Origin: Branchinecta lynchi
Lineage: Eukaryota > Arthropoda > Branchiopoda > Anostraca > Branchinectidae
Length of the DNA stretch: 64,000 nucleotides
NCBI GenBank assembly: GCA_023053575.1
Contig: JAKZAP010000005.1
Span: 372,001 to 436,000 of the forward strand
Reading direction: 5' to 3'
The notes beneath the pieces are model-generated. The model was not told the origin of the DNA and ran no database searches. It worked only from the letters and a program-made list of their open reading frames with translations. The position numbers and the translations under genes are program-made. Numbering within the stretch: the stretch's first letter is position 1; every line of letters starts with the position of its first letter. This document shows, one piece after another, positions 11,582 through 23,830 of this stretch.

Positions 11582-11929
11582 GGTGATTGGATCACAATAT
11601 TCCACTTCTATTTGTCTTACGGTCGTAACCTTGGCTAAAATTGAATTTAATGAGAGAAAGGAATGACCCAATGGATCTAGTTGAACGATTGGTTACGGAC
11701 AGATCACATACTTACCACTGGCGACGACCAGAAATCTAAACTATTCGATAAATATTTCCCTTTCGGATCACATTAGATCTTTTGGTCTTGTGTATTACGT
11801 CAACGGTAATTCGTGATCCAAATAGCTTCCTGCACGGCAAGACTGTTCCGTCGAAACGGGTGGATGTGCAACTTCCTTACCGTCAGAAAACGAACGATCG
11901 AGCCTGCAAGGTGGTATACCGCGGGAGTA

Positions 11930-12260
11930 GAACAGGGAATCTTCTTTCTTTATTTATTAATACATTAAGCTAGTCGCCATTACCAATCTGGAAACTTAAC
12001 ATGTGAGCCCATGGAACACTAAGAACACCCGCTAAGGATGATATTATATATATTTTATTTGTAACCCGCCAAATACACAAGGTGGTAGTGGAGCAAAGAG
12101 AACAAGGAAACATAACACAAGATAAATAACAGTAGCTATAAGCACACAAAATTGAGACATAATTTCTAACAGTGCCTGAAAAAAATCACAAAAAACATCA
12201 TGTACTCGATGACCAAGATGACCAGATGTATATATGTAGTGAGAGTGAACGAATGACATC
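11930..12260 (-). mobile_element. LINE 3'-end remnants
   Basis: TATATTTTATTTGTAACCCGCCA near 12050 (shown across its middle) recurs at 41435-41455 and, in weaker form, at 55000. Read on the minus strand these look like LINE 3' UTRs ending in AATAAA-type tails. No coding part remains. Confidence 0.5.
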
Positions 12261-12809
12261 TACTGGAAGCCAAACTTCTGAACTAATTTGTTAGTTTATA
12301 TTGAGCAGCTAATGCTCAACAGAAATGACAAGCGACATTTTGCCGCTTATCTTCGAAGTAGAATGTGCTAGAAGTGGTTCGGCTATATTCGAGAATAATC
12401 TAACGACATCTCTGTTCGCCTATAGCGTCTGATAACCAAAGACCTTTGATATTATAGCTTCAAATCATATATTCTTTAGACGTTCCAGCAAAGGAGTTTC
12501 TCTTGAAATTCATCACTCGGCGTGCAACGACATCAAAGTTTCTGTGACTTTTCAATATCCCCACAAACGTCTCGGAAAGGCCGGCTGACCTGTTATTTAC
12601 TTACTGGAGAAGCGGAAGGTTCTCTTTGTTCCGACCCAAGAGATCATCCATCTGGAGGTAATTCACTTTTCTGGACCTGGAAAGGGCAAATTTGACAAAT
12701 TCCACGTTCACACTCAAAGAATCTCTTCTCGACTTTTGTGTTTCGGGGGCTGATTGGACCCTTCAGAGGAAAGGATAGCCTTTGCTAGAGAAAAATGCGT
12801 TAATTCAAA

Positions 12810-12960
12810 ATTCAAATTCAAATCGTTTATTGATAAACCAACTTCGTAACTTTCTTCGTTAGAAGATGCTAAATTACGGTGGTCGTACATTAATAAAATA
12901 AATAAATTACACTAGTTATTCGCTTTGTTAAAAGTCTCTGTAAAAAAGGGCACGAACGAG
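12810..12960 (-). mobile_element. LINE/SINE 3'-tail remnant
   Basis: TTCAAATTCAAATCGTTTAT at the left edge, read on the minus strand, resembles a 3' tail with (TTTGAA)n and AATAAA-like signals. It resembles 20845-20900 and 57325-57370. Confidence 0.4.
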
Positions 12961-13221
12961 TTCATGAACCTTGACGTTCGTCCTCAACAAAAACAGTAAA
13001 ATCACATAAAATCAAGAGGGCGAATGCGGGTTCAGAGCTGATTACCGCTAGGCAACGACAGGACATTTGGAAAGTGGAAAGAATTGATCCTTTCTCCAGA
13101 AAAAATCACCATTATTGTTGTGTACAATAACTCGTACAGGCTGTTCTTTCTCTAGGCAATAGTAGTTTGCCGGCCGCCGTTCCGTTGTGAGCTGGATGGG
13201 TGCCATGATCAGGAAGCCGGA

Positions 13222-13405
13222 ATCTGTAGCTCGAATTTTTGAGATCCGAAAACGTTAGTGGAAAGATATCTATAACTTCATAAAAGCTATCCGTCTGTCC
13301 GTCCGTCTGTCAGCACGGTAACTCTCGAAGGGACTCAGATATTTTGATGTAACTTGCTGTGATAATTCTTCGGGTCAAGGGAAAGGTCGATTTCCTAGAT
13401 CTATC
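13222..13405 (-). mobile_element. Family A fragment (hairpin end)
   Basis: TTTTTGAGATCCGAAAACG is followed by CTGTCCGTCCGTCTGTC and ACTCTCGAAGGGACTCAGAT, as in the other copies. The rest of the element is missing. Confidence 0.6.
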
Positions 13406-14044
13406 GCATTCGCCTAGCTGTGCTAATGACTGCGATTGCGAAGTTAATAGAATTAGTTTTGCGAGTCATGAAATTGATGAAAGGATTTCGAAAAAGCGAA
13501 CAAAGCAGCCGGCGATGACGGTCTGTCTGCCGAGCATGTGAAGTATACTAGCCGGCAGCGCCTGTGCGCTTTACTTTCAGTATACTTTACCTGCGCATTC
13601 GCTCACAGTTGTCTTTCGCCGGACCTGATGACGGTTACGATCGTACCTCTTTAACGGCAACAAACACTGCAGTCTCGTATACACACAAAAAATCTCGGCG
13701 ACAAAAACACCATTCTCGGATATATTTCTGCCAAATTTGACCCAGAATGCATGCCATACTGCGTCGATGACGCCACTCTTTGTCTAATCTGTTCCGGAGC
13801 GATATAGTAGTTAAAGCCAGGCTTGACCTTCCAGATTCCCAGACGTCCGGGGCTTCCGCATAGTCAAGCCATCCCTTCCAGATTTTCATGATAATGATGA
13901 CATCCAATTTTGCTATTCTTCAAGATTTTCTAGATGTCCCCTTCGCATTTGAAATATCTCTTGCATTGCAGTCACAACTGTCAATCACTTTCCCTTTCCT
14001 TCCTACATTTGCATATTTGTTCTGTCTCTCGAATGGATTGCCTC

Positions 14045-14185
14045 TATGGTACCTTCCAGACATCTGGAATCTGGGGTGTCCAACACCCCGGACTTCCAGA
14101 CGTGTTTGGCCTGGCTACACATTCCAGATCCGTCTGGACGAAAACGGCTGTCTGGAATCCGGAAGAAAAATCTGGAAGGTGACGC
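14045..14185. repeat. CTTCCAGA foldback family
   Basis: ACCTTCCAGA at 14049-14058 pairs with TCTGGAAGGT at 14171-14180. Inside, GGGGTGT and ACACCCC pair around CCA. Related segments occur at 13805-13900 (inverted), 16035-16115 and 39195-39260. The overlapping open frames on both strands follow from the inverted repeats and are not called as genes. Confidence 0.6.
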
Positions 14186-14364
14186 CTCGCTTTTAGTGAC
14201 TTCCGCGTGTAGTATTTGCAATGTTTCTTGGGTTTAACCAAAGACTATTTACATTTTATACCTAGCGTGCGTATTCTTTGGGTTTAGTCGTGGCAGTGTG
14301 GCAATCTGTCGCAAAGACAATAATAGTGTGTCTGTCTTTGATCTGTTGTATCGGGGGTCGAGGT

Positions 14365-15103
14365 ATGTTGTTCAAACTTTGTATAATGATTCACTGTCAA
14401 AGTACAGGCCAAGCTCGTAGATGGGTCCTTTAGCACTTAGAGGCAGAGGAGGGGGGTTTCGAATTAAGAGTAAAAATTGTGTTTTAGGAGCTAATGAGTT
14501 TAAGGGATAAGAAGGCCAAATGAATCCATGCCTGAACTTAGTATTCTTGCCGTGCCAAAAATTCACCCGTTCGGCCGAAACTGGAAATTTGGTTGAGGCT
14601 CGAAGTTGTTTCTGAAGTAGATTAGAGATTCGGTATTCGGGTAAGAAGACATGTTGAGTCGAATTTGGAACTTTATCTCCTTGACGGATGAGCTTTCAAA
14701 ATTTGTGAAAACCCGTAAATTTGGATCAACCGGTTCGGCTCTCAATGTCACTAGCTCTTTTGCTTTCGCCGGGAATGCTGCTAAAATACTAGGAATTTGG
14801 CAAAAAAAAAAGGAAATTCTAAAAGACGTTTCTGCAGTCGATTAGGGATGAGATAATGGAGTAAACGTGCTTGCTGAATCGATATTTGAACTTGGTTTTC
14901 TCCTTTGATTAGTTGTTTGGCCGTAAGTTGTCAAAAGACTCCACACGCTAACATCGTTTTGTACATATTCAAGCGGTTGATTGCGGATAAATAGCAAAAT
15001 GTTCAAGGGTTCTGGAGAAGACTCGAAAATCTACAATATTCGATTGTCTGGTTCAAGAAGTCAAAAAATATTACATTTTGGGATCCCATCGAAACATTTG
15101 GTC
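14365..15103 (-). mobile_element. Family A repeat, copy lacking hairpin end
   Basis: The right end GGGATCCCATCGAAACATTT followed by GGTC matches the other copies. The left part (AAGTACAGGCCAAGCTCGTAG) matches internal family A sequence. The terminal palindrome end is absent. Confidence 0.65.
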
Positions 15104-15251
15104 TTGTTTACTTAGGACTCATAAACGAAGGTGTCATAATCCCTTTACCTTGAACCGTCCGTTTGCATATTTATTTGTCTTTCAATAATGTTTCCTTTCC
15201 TGGTACATTCCCAGTTCTGGGATATAGGGTCCCAATGCCTAGGACCAGAAG

Positions 15252-16028
15252 TTTTTGGGATCCCAAAACGTACGTGGTACCTGTCACGTCGCACTCGTTG
15301 TCCGTCTGTCCGTTCGTCTGTGAGCACGATAATTCTTGAAGGGAAAAAACATGGTGGGAGGATTCTTTGGGCCAAGGGAAAGGTTGAGTTCATAGATGGG
15401 CTCTGTAGCCCTATATTTGGGGTTGGGGGTTCAGATGAATGGGCAAACAAAATATTGTTAAACAGCTAATGAGAAAGTCGATTAAGCGTTAAGAAGACAT
15501 GCTGAACACTTATGTGAAAATCAATTTTCTATCCAGACAAGTAGTTCGCCCAGAATCCGGCTAAAACTGGAAAATCTTTTAAAAGCAATAGTTTTATTTG
15601 TAGTCGATTAGATGTCCGATTTCAGGGTAACATGTGGTTCGCCCGGAAACAGGCTGAAACCGGAATATTTGTTATATAAGTAAAAGTTTTATTTGAATTT
15701 GATTAAATGTTCGAATAAGGGTAAGGAGATACAGCTTTATTTTTCTTGGCGAACTAGCAGTTCCGGAATTCGGCCGAAACCTGAAATTTGGCAGAAGTAA
15801 GGCAGGAAGTTTCGATCAGTTTCGTCAGAATAGATATGAATTATAGGGTTAAACACACATACTGAATCCATATCTGAACTTGGTTTAAATAGATGATTAG
15901 CTATTTGGCCTTAATCTGTTTCTAAAGTTTAGTAGTAAAAATGTTGCACTGACTGGATCTAGCGAAGACGAGACCCAATTGTCTGGATCAAATATTAAGT
16001 TTTTGGGATCCCATCGAAACTTTTGGTC
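15252..16028 (-). mobile_element. Family A hairpin-ended repeat, copy 3
   Basis: It starts TTTTTGGGATCCCAAAACG and ends GGGATCCCATCGAAACTTTT then GGTC. It contains GTCCGTCTGTCCGTTCGTCTG-like sequence (15300-15320) and tandem modules with GTAGTTCGCCC...CCGG. The open frames across it are composite and non-coding. Confidence 0.75.
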
Positions 16029-16216
16029 TTTTTGTTCTGGCTACGCTTCCGAATCCACCTCGACGAAAACGGATTTCTGGAACTAGAAAGACAAATCCGG
16101 AAGGTGAACATTTGCCTAAGTAGTATTTTCCAATTTATTTCTAAAACACATACCATCTATATTGCGTATTTGTTTTGCGGGTTGCGGAACGAAGAGCTGT
16201 GCATGATAACTATTAG

Positions 16217-16421
16217 TTGCGTTTTTTCAGATACCATGTTACTTTATCCGATAACACGATCTAAAGTCGCGTCTGCGCTTACTGTGGTATCCGATACCAC
16301 AGTCAAAAGTCGTCTTGCAGTACTGAGTATCTGGCCAGCTACCTGTTATCTGATATTCAACATTTCAAATACAACGGTCCCCTCCGTAGTAACTGACCTT
16401 GGCATCGAAAAGGTCATCGCA
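16217..16421. repeat. Second GATACCA foldback copy
   Basis: The left end TTGCGTTTTTTCAGATACCA matches 7711-7730. Internal GGTATCCGATACCACAG repeats the motif of that element. The right end is less certain. The hAT-like MITE at 16430 sits just outside it. Confidence 0.5.
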
Positions 16422-16429
16422 CTTCCCTC

Positions 16430-16698
16430 CAGGGTTGCCACATCAAAAACATTTAGAGAGTGACTTTTGGCCCAAAACAGAGAGTGAATTGCAAAATTCA
16501 CTGCAAAAACAACGTATCTTAATTTTAGCTTCACGAAAAAACGTGAAATAGTCGCTTCTTTTCGGAATCCCTGCTGCAAAAGGGACACATTTGAACGTAA
16601 TCTGAAATAGAGTAATTTTTATGTCCTACGTAGAACAAGACTGACACAAACAAAATAGAGTGACAATTCACACTATCGTGCGACATCTGGCAACCCTG
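16430..16698. mobile_element. hAT-like MITE with perfect 8-bp TSD
   Basis: The TIRs CAGGGTTGCCA and TGGCAACCCTG are exact inverse complements. CTTCCCTC flanks both sides (16422-16429 and 16699-16706), a perfect 8-bp duplication. The 269-bp interior is non-coding. The hAT assignment follows from the TSD length and the CAG start. Confidence 0.9.
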
Positions 16699-16726
16699 CT
16701 TCCCTCACCAACACAAGAGGCTCTAA

Positions 16727-18988
16727 GCCGCGTTCGATTCACTTTTCAAGTTAACTGAGATCGTCAGTCAGACGTTTTATTTGCGATTCTCGGCGAACTG
16801 GTACTGGGAGCTTTCGATTTACTAAAGTCGCCCTGAAGGTTGACTTTCAACGACGGGGAGAAATATCCACTGTTGACTATTGACCCGATTCCCCGGTCTT
16901 ATAACCCGTTTTTGAACTAACTGGTGTCCGGTCGGTGCGGACTAACCAGAACCTGCTCGGGAGCCCGGCTTCAGCGAGAAGCTAGCAAGTTTTCATCAAT
17001 TCACCGGAAAACGCGTCATAGAAGAAGAACTGGACACTGGTGACAAAACACCAGAGACAGCCCGGAGTTCAACGAACGCAGCTAAAATCTACGGCCTCTC
17101 GGGTTATCTTAGCGAAAGAAATGCAGAAGTGATGTCACAGCTGCTCCCAAAGATCGCGGTGATCGGTTGTCACAGGATTTGAGCCGTTGAGATTGAGCCG
17201 TACGGATACCCTTACTCCTTCTTACTGAGGGTTGCTGGACTTAGTCATAGAGAGTATTGTCAGTTGTGTCACACTAACCAAGAAATGAGGCGGAAGTTTC
17301 AAATATCTTGAATCATAGAGAGATTGCAGCCTACCGAACTAAACGGATAGGAGTAAAAAAAGGAAGTATAGGGCTTTCGGCTTTGAGACCAATTTAACAA
17401 TGTTTTATTACTATTATATGCCTGTAAATAGCTGGAAACGACTCCTAGTTTTTTCTTACTTGTATTATCATATATTTATAGAAATTTTTGATCAGAAATA
17501 AGAGTTTGAAGGCTTGAAATTGTCACTACAAAAACGAATACTGCTTCCTATTGGTTGGTTTTTGAATGACACGTCATAACCGACCAGCAGGATTCGAGAC
17601 TCCGTTTTTGTGTTCAAACTTTGAAGCCTTCAAGCTCTTCCTTCCATGGTAACTCTTTTGCAAATAGAATTATACGGTTAAGGAATAGCCCAATTAACAT
17701 TTCCAGCAAGTCCCTGGCTCAGAATGATGATCAAACGCCTATAGTTTAATTTTAAAGTTGAAAGTCCTATACCTCACAACGTTCAATTTTGAAACCAGAG
17801 AATTTTTCATCGGGTAGGGTGCAATCTATTTATGGATTATAAAAAGATTATGTCTTCTGATTTTTGCCAGAAAGCGTTCGATTGGCTATTCTCTGTTCAC
17901 TTGCTCGGTCGACTTCTTACTAAATAAAATGACAGCAGAGACAAAAGTCAGCTCTGTGGTGGACTTCCGCTTGTCGAATCGAACGCGGCTCTGAAGTCTG
18001 GGCTCTGAAGAAAGAAGGCGTAAGTTTCAAATATAGAATGCAGCCTAACAAACGAAAACGGATAGGAGTAGAAAAGAAGGAATTTAACCTTGTGAGGTAT
18101 AGGGCTTTCGGTTTTTAGACCAATTTATCAATATTTATTACTGTTATAAACCCGTAAATACCTGGAAACGATTCCGAGTTTTTTTGTATAATTGTATCAT
18201 CATATATTTATAGAAAAGTTTGATCAGAAATAAGAGTTTGAAACTTTCACTACGAAAACGGGTACTGCTCCCCAAGGCCGTGTTGAACCCTCCCCTAAAC
18301 ATAAAAAAATACTCATTTTTATAGGCTTTTCCCTCTGATCTATGTCTTTTTGGTACTTTTTTGTGCGACCCGCAGGCAAACCCCCCCCCCCCCGATTAAT
18401 GACAAGTCATAACCGTAGGATTCGAGATCCAATTAACATTCTCTGGCTCAGAATTAGTCAGAATGAAGATGAAACGCCGATAATTTAATTTCAAAGTTGA
18501 AAGTACTTTTACCTCCCAATGTTAATTTTTGTTATTATTATGTGATGATGGTCTAGCGATTTGAGCTTGGCCACATTGGGCTCATTCCCTGGCTTTTGGT
18601 TTGCAAAAGTAGAAAAAAAAAGAACACGATGCAACTAATTCTGAATGTTGTCCTTTTAAATTTAGGAGGTGGATTAGAGCAAAAGAGCGTGTATAATTAC
18701 ACTACACGAACCCTAATTGACCCCTAACTGCTGTCTGCTCATTACCCCCAAGCTGCCACAAAGCCGGTCAAATCTCGCGCCCCCTAGGGATTTACAGTTG
18801 TTTGTGGAATAGGCGGCTCTTTGAGCCCAGTGTTTTTGTGCTTTTTCATCCAGTAGGTTGCAATCTTTCTATGGGGTATAAAGAGTATGTCAATTTTTTG
18901 TCAGAAAGCGTTCGATTCACAATTCTCTGTTGACTTGCTCGAGGAAAAAGTCCTGGGGTTGACTTCCGCCAGTTGAATCGAACGCGGC
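16727..18988. repeat. Tandemly duplicated element ending in GCCGCGTTCGATTC
   Basis: GCCGCGTTCGATTC at 16727 is the inverse complement of GAATCGAACGCGGC ending at 17989 and again at 18988. The part 17270-17989 is duplicated, diverged, as 18005-18988. Shared pieces include AACGGATAGGAGTA and ATATTTATAGAAA. The left part (16850-17265) belongs to family C. The second copy also carries an extra insert at about 18536-18840. Confidence 0.65.
18536..18840 (-). mobile_element. Short retroposon-like insert
   Basis: Aligning 17790-17830 with 18520-18860 shows about 300 extra bases here. On the minus strand the insert ends in an (ATA)n-like tail at TTATTATTATG, as LINE/SINE 3' ends often do. No tRNA-like promoter boxes were recognised, so the class is open. 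Confidence 0.45.
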
Positions 18989-19689
18989 TACGCCAATGGC
19001 GACCAAGCAATTTCTTAACTTCAGCTGAGCAAGAGTCATCTACTGAGACAAAGTTTGAATTGTAGTTTGCACTAGGCTCTGTACTGGGTAGATAGAAAAT
19101 ATTGACGTTACTAAACGGCTTCTAGGCTTCAGAGCCAAACCAAACTAAAGCCCACACATAAACAATTGGCTGGGCTATGGCAACTTAGCTTAGTTCAGGT
19201 AATTTATGTTTTTCAAGTCTTAGCAACACCTTTACCTGTTTACTAACTTTTTCGCCCCACCATAAGGTACCACCTGGTAATGGGCAGGGCTAATCTTAAT
19301 TCATATTAAGTCTTAATCAAAATGTGAAGGAAACAAACCAGTCTTACTCAAATCCTCAAGTTTTGTGCATGGTGCTCAAACATCTGAATTCGGCCTGGTC
19401 TTTTGTCCCCATGTTTCTAAATTGGGTGATCTAACTGGGTCTAACATGTTTATTGATACCCATTTTTTATCGAGTTTGGTAATTCGTGCATCACTAGCCT
19501 TTTACCTTTGGCGAGGGATGTCCGGTTTGTGCCAGCAGACTAAAAAATTTGCCGACAAAGATGCTGCCGCTTTGTGGCAATGGCCTACATTTCTCACCAA
19601 CATAAAGTAGAAACGCTATAAAACTAACTGTAGCCTACGGCAATGCATCTGTTCAGATTATTCCTTAAATGTAATCTCGTATTTTAATT

Positions 19690-20710
19690 TCACATATTTG
19701 GCTTTTCGTTTCAGCTTTCGCTAAAAAGCAAAGCTTCCAGTGACTGTACCCGGAACAAGTTCAAGTAAGCACATCCGGCCAATTTTTTTAATTCCGCCTT
19801 TTTTACTTAAAAATATTTATGTAGGCCTACCTACCATATAAGTTCTAGCTTTTAATGTGTGTCAAAACCTCTAGGATGTCAGTCATAAAACTACAACTAA
19901 ATGAAACACTGATTTTTGAAATAGAGAATAGGCTACTACAAAATGGGACAGAGGCGAATTTTTTTTATAAAACTCATTACCTTAAATTACCTTAAAATCA
20001 CAGCTTGGAGTGAAATAAAAAAAAATTTGATTGATTGATTGAAAAAATAAGGACTTTTGAAACTGTTGAATTACTCCTTGTGATGACTGTTGCATCTGTG
20101 GTTGGTTACAGTCTAGTGCAAGATTCTGGTGCATCTCAGCCAAATCTCCAGGGTTTGTCACTCCACTCAGCATCCAAACGGCGTTTGAATGCTTCTGTTG
20201 ATTCAGTATCATTGTAATGCACCAGTTAAGGTTGCTATTCTATTAATGTAATTTCGTCTATTAAAGTTCAGATATTCGACTTTCGCTAAAAAGTGGGGCT
20301 TCCAAAGACTGTACTAAAAATAAGTTAAAGTAAGCGGCACAGCACAATTTCTTTAATCTGCCTTTCTTCCGTAAACATTTTGCTATACCTACCATACAAG
20401 TTATGTGTGTTCAAACCCCCAAGAATGTCAATCCTAAAACGCCAACTAAATGAAACACCGGTTTCCAAATAGAGAATACTTCAAAATGCTCTTTCAGCCC
20501 AAGCTGACTTTGAAACATCCATTGCACCACAGGCCGAATTTGTGTAAAACTAGTTTTAATGCGTCAGTTGAGATGGTTCCTTTAGTATAAATTTGTATAT
20601 TTAAATTCACGTATTCGCCTTTTCGTTTCAGCTTCAGATAAAAAGCAAAGCTTCCTATGATTATAGGCTACACAGAATAAGTTGAACTAAGTGCAGCCTG
20701 CGAATTTATT
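19690..20710. repeat. Three diverged tandem units with CTTTCGCTAAAAAG
   Basis: The motifs TTTCGCTAAAAAGCAAAGCTT, AAACACTGATTTT/AAACACCGGTTTC and AATAGAGAATA recur in the same order at about 19710-19930, 20280-20480 and (start only) 20625-20700. The sequence is non-coding. Confidence 0.6.
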
Positions 20711-20844
20711 TGAATCTGTATTTTTCCCATATAAAAAGAAACGATGTGCAGAAAGAATACCGACGCCCAACAAAGGCATTGAGAACTCCATTTCTCCTGT
20801 GCTTTGCCCAACAACACTGTAAAGATCTGTATTTCTTACATGTA

Positions 20845-20990
20845 AATATGTTCAAGTTCAAATTCAAGTTCTGTTTATTTAAAACTAAATTCAGCATAAA
20901 GAGCCAATTTGGCTGTCGAAACTTAAAACTTTCGGGTCGCACCCGACGAATGTTATTGTGTGCCGATGAGAATACTAATGCCCTATAAAA
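20845..20990 (-). mobile_element. LINE 3'-end remnant
   Basis: TTCAAATTCAAGTTCTGTTT and CATAAAGAGCCAATTTG are shared with 57325-57400. On the minus strand this reads as a 3' UTR with an AATAAA-like signal and an A/T-rich tail. It has no coding part. Confidence 0.5.
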
Positions 20991-21099
20991 CCATACAGCA
21001 TTTGATTTCTTGTGTGTTTTGCCCAACTTGATTGTACAGAAGTTGATTTCTGGCGTGCAAAAATAACCTGTTTTAACCCTACTGAACTTGGTAATTTAA

Positions 21100-23830
21100 T
21101 TTTTATTTATTTACCCGTTGTTCTTTACCCTTTAAGAGTAGCTTCGGCTGGTTGCCATTCATTACATATACTTTACTTCTAATGATTGCAGTAGCCTACT
21201 TCAGAAACAAGCAATTGGCTTGATGTGAAAACTAGCCTACTTCTGTTTGTTGTAATTCAGAACAAATGTACTTTGTAGCCTATCTACTTTACTGTGGATT
21301 GCCCCTTATTTTGCCAGATAGCTCTGTGGTTTTATAGGTAGTCTTGGGACCGCAAAAGGCAGTTTGATCATCAATATGTCGCCTGCTTCACGATTTAGAA
21401 AAAAGGTGCGTCGTTTAGTTGGCGTTTTAGGCTGTGATAATTTTTTTCCGAAAATACCATTAGGCTACTTTCCACTGGGAATTGTCGGTTTTCTTGTTAG
21501 CGCTTGTCGACTCTATCCTGATCTCCGACGCGGCGGCTGGGTGCAAAACATTTGAAACTGAACGCGACGCACCATGGCAAAAAATTTAGCAAAAAAAAAG
21601 AGTAAACAAACAGAAGATTCTCATATCCTTATTTCTGAAAGAGTTGCGTTGTTTGACGAGCAAAATTTGGCACGGCCGAAAAAGCGCTAAAAATTCGTAG
21701 GCACAAAACGAAACAGTAGAGAAAAGCGGGGATTTTAGCAGCTTATAATTCAATAAGGGAGCTAGGTATAATATAAAAGGCAGAATAAGCAATCCTTTAT
21801 AAGCATCCTTTAAACGTTGCCAGGAAAAAAAGGCGGATTTCAATTTTTTGCTGCGTCGCTTTATTTTGTCCTATGTACAGCCGTTAGTGATATTATTGCT
21901 ATGCGACAGGAGCGTTTTTTGTCGGCAGATTTTTTAGTCCTGTTGGCAAAACTGGACGTCCCCTCAAGGTAAAAGGTAAAACGTCGTATCCCTGAAACAG
22001 AAGAGGAATAGCGTGAAAACGCGCCAAATTTGCTCTTTACACTTGATTTTGTACATATTATCAGGGGCGTCCCAAGGGGGGGGGGGGGGGGTGCAGCGCC
22101 CCCCCCCCCCCCCCCAACGTTTTTGGCATTTGGTCAAATTTTCGCCGAAGGGGAAAATTCGGTCAAAACGGGCATGATGCCTGTTTTAGAAAATCTTTTG
22201 TACCCACATTTCCAAATTACGCGATTTAAAGCGTTTAATGGTTCCCATTCGTAATCGAATTTGGTAATTACTCCAACTTTTGTTCAGTCAGAGTCAATTT
22301 CGCCGCATTCGGTACGTCTCTATTCATGAATTCGGTGATTTAACGTATTTATTTGGTCACATTTACTTTTCTCAAGTCCGTATCTGTTATACCGCATTCG
22401 GTCAGTCAGTTTCATAATTAGGTCATTTATCAGATTCATTTGGTTCTGATTCGTGACCAAATTGTTCAATCTGAGTCCAACTTTTGTTCAGTCCGAGTCA
22501 GTTTAACCGCAATCGGTACGTCTCTATTCGTAAATTCGGCGATTTAGCGTTGTCTGGTCTCATTATCGCTAGCGAATTCGGTTGTTCACCGGAATTTTCT
22601 CAAGTCCGTATCTGTTCTATCGCATTCGGTCAATCCATTTCATAATTTGGTGATTTATCAGATTCATTTGGTTCTAATTCGTTACCGAAGTCGGTAATTC
22701 ACCTGATTTTTGTTTGGTCCGCATCTGTTACCAGACTTACCACATTCGGTTGTTTTAGGTGGTTCTACCGAGAGTTTTATTACATTCCGAAATTCGGTCG
22801 TTATACCACTACCAATCTGCTCCTTATTTTTTCAGTTAAGTTTCGGTAGTACGAATTCGTTATTTGGCTCACGCCAGTTACGGTGCTTGGAAATGTAAGT
22901 TGCATTTATTTAGCTCTTGTTCTTTACCATTTAACGGTAGCTTCAGCTGGTATCCATTCCTTACTTAACTTATACTTCGAATAATTGCAGAACTTCAGGA
23001 ATAGGCACGTCTGCTGACGTGAAAACTAGCCTATTTTTGTTTGCTGTAAATTCAGAATAAATGCACTTAACATGTACTTTACCGTGGAGGGACCCTTTTT
23101 TTCGCCAGACAGCTCTGTTGTCTAATAGGTCGCCTTGGAATCGCAAAAAAGGCATGATCATGAGTGTTTCCGAAAAATTTCGCCTGCGGCAAATTTAGCA
23201 GTCTTCACTATTTAGAAGAAGGGTACGTCATTTAGTTGGCGTTTGAGACTTGGAATTTTGGGGTGCTTGAACCACGTTAAAAGATAGAATTTGCCAGAAA
23301 AAAAGCGGATTCAGAAATTTTTGCCTGCGCCGCTTTAATTTTTTCTGGGTATAGCCGTTCACGACGTTGTCGGCAGCAACTGCGTTTTTTGTCGGCACGT
23401 TTTCAAGTCCTGTTGGCAAAACTGGACGTCCCCCAAAGGTAAAAGGCTAGTGACGGCGTATCCCTGAAAACAAAAATAGTAGAAGTGGAAGCGGTTGAAA
23501 ACACGCCAAATTTTCTCTTTAGACTTAATTTTGTACATACTATAGAACTTTCGACACTATAGCTTGTTGAAGGCAACTCGCTCTGTTTCAGATATTTTTT
23601 TTTTTAAATTCGGTCAAGATCAGGTATCGATTCGGTCAATTTTACCAGGTTCACCCCCCCCCCCCCCCCCAATGAAGAAAGGCTCGGGGCGCCCCTGCAT
23701 ATTATGCAACATAAACATTGTAGCTTCCTGAAGGCAGCTCGTTGTATTTTTAGAAAAACAAAAATTTGGTCAAAATCAGGTACCAATTTGGTCAAATTTA
23801 CCAGGTTTGTCCTGCCTTTTCTTTGTTTTG
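21100..23830. repeat. Block X interrupted by an element that carries a second copy of X
   Basis: Block X (AGCTCTGTGG, GGTGCGTCGTTTAGTTGGCG, CTGGACGTCCCC) spans 21100-22061 and resumes at 23698-23830. A diverged copy of the whole block, including sequence equivalent to both sides of the break, lies at 22890-23650 inside the inserted hAT-like element. X is also related to the interior of the hAT-like element at 3905-5386. No gene is supported here. Confidence 0.7.
22062..23697. mobile_element. Non-autonomous hAT-like element, 1.6 kb, perfect TSD
   Basis: The ends are CAGGGGCGTCCC and GGGGCGCCCCTG, near-perfect TIRs beginning CAGGGGCG as in the 3905-5386 element. CATATTAT at 22054-22061 and again at 23698-23705 is a perfect 8-bp target duplication. 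Poly-G and poly-C runs sit just inside the left end, with another poly-C run near the right. Between about 22245 and 22690 two 220-240-bp units rich in ATTCGGT are tandemly repeated. There is no transposase. Confidence 0.88.

Noticed and set aside
13635..14241. Several overlapping open frames on both strands
   Set aside because: Produced by the CTTCCAGA inverted repeats; no domain.
16023..16463. 146-codon open frame on the + strand
   Set aside because: It runs across the end of a family A copy, a foldback and the start of a MITE, so it is a chance composite.
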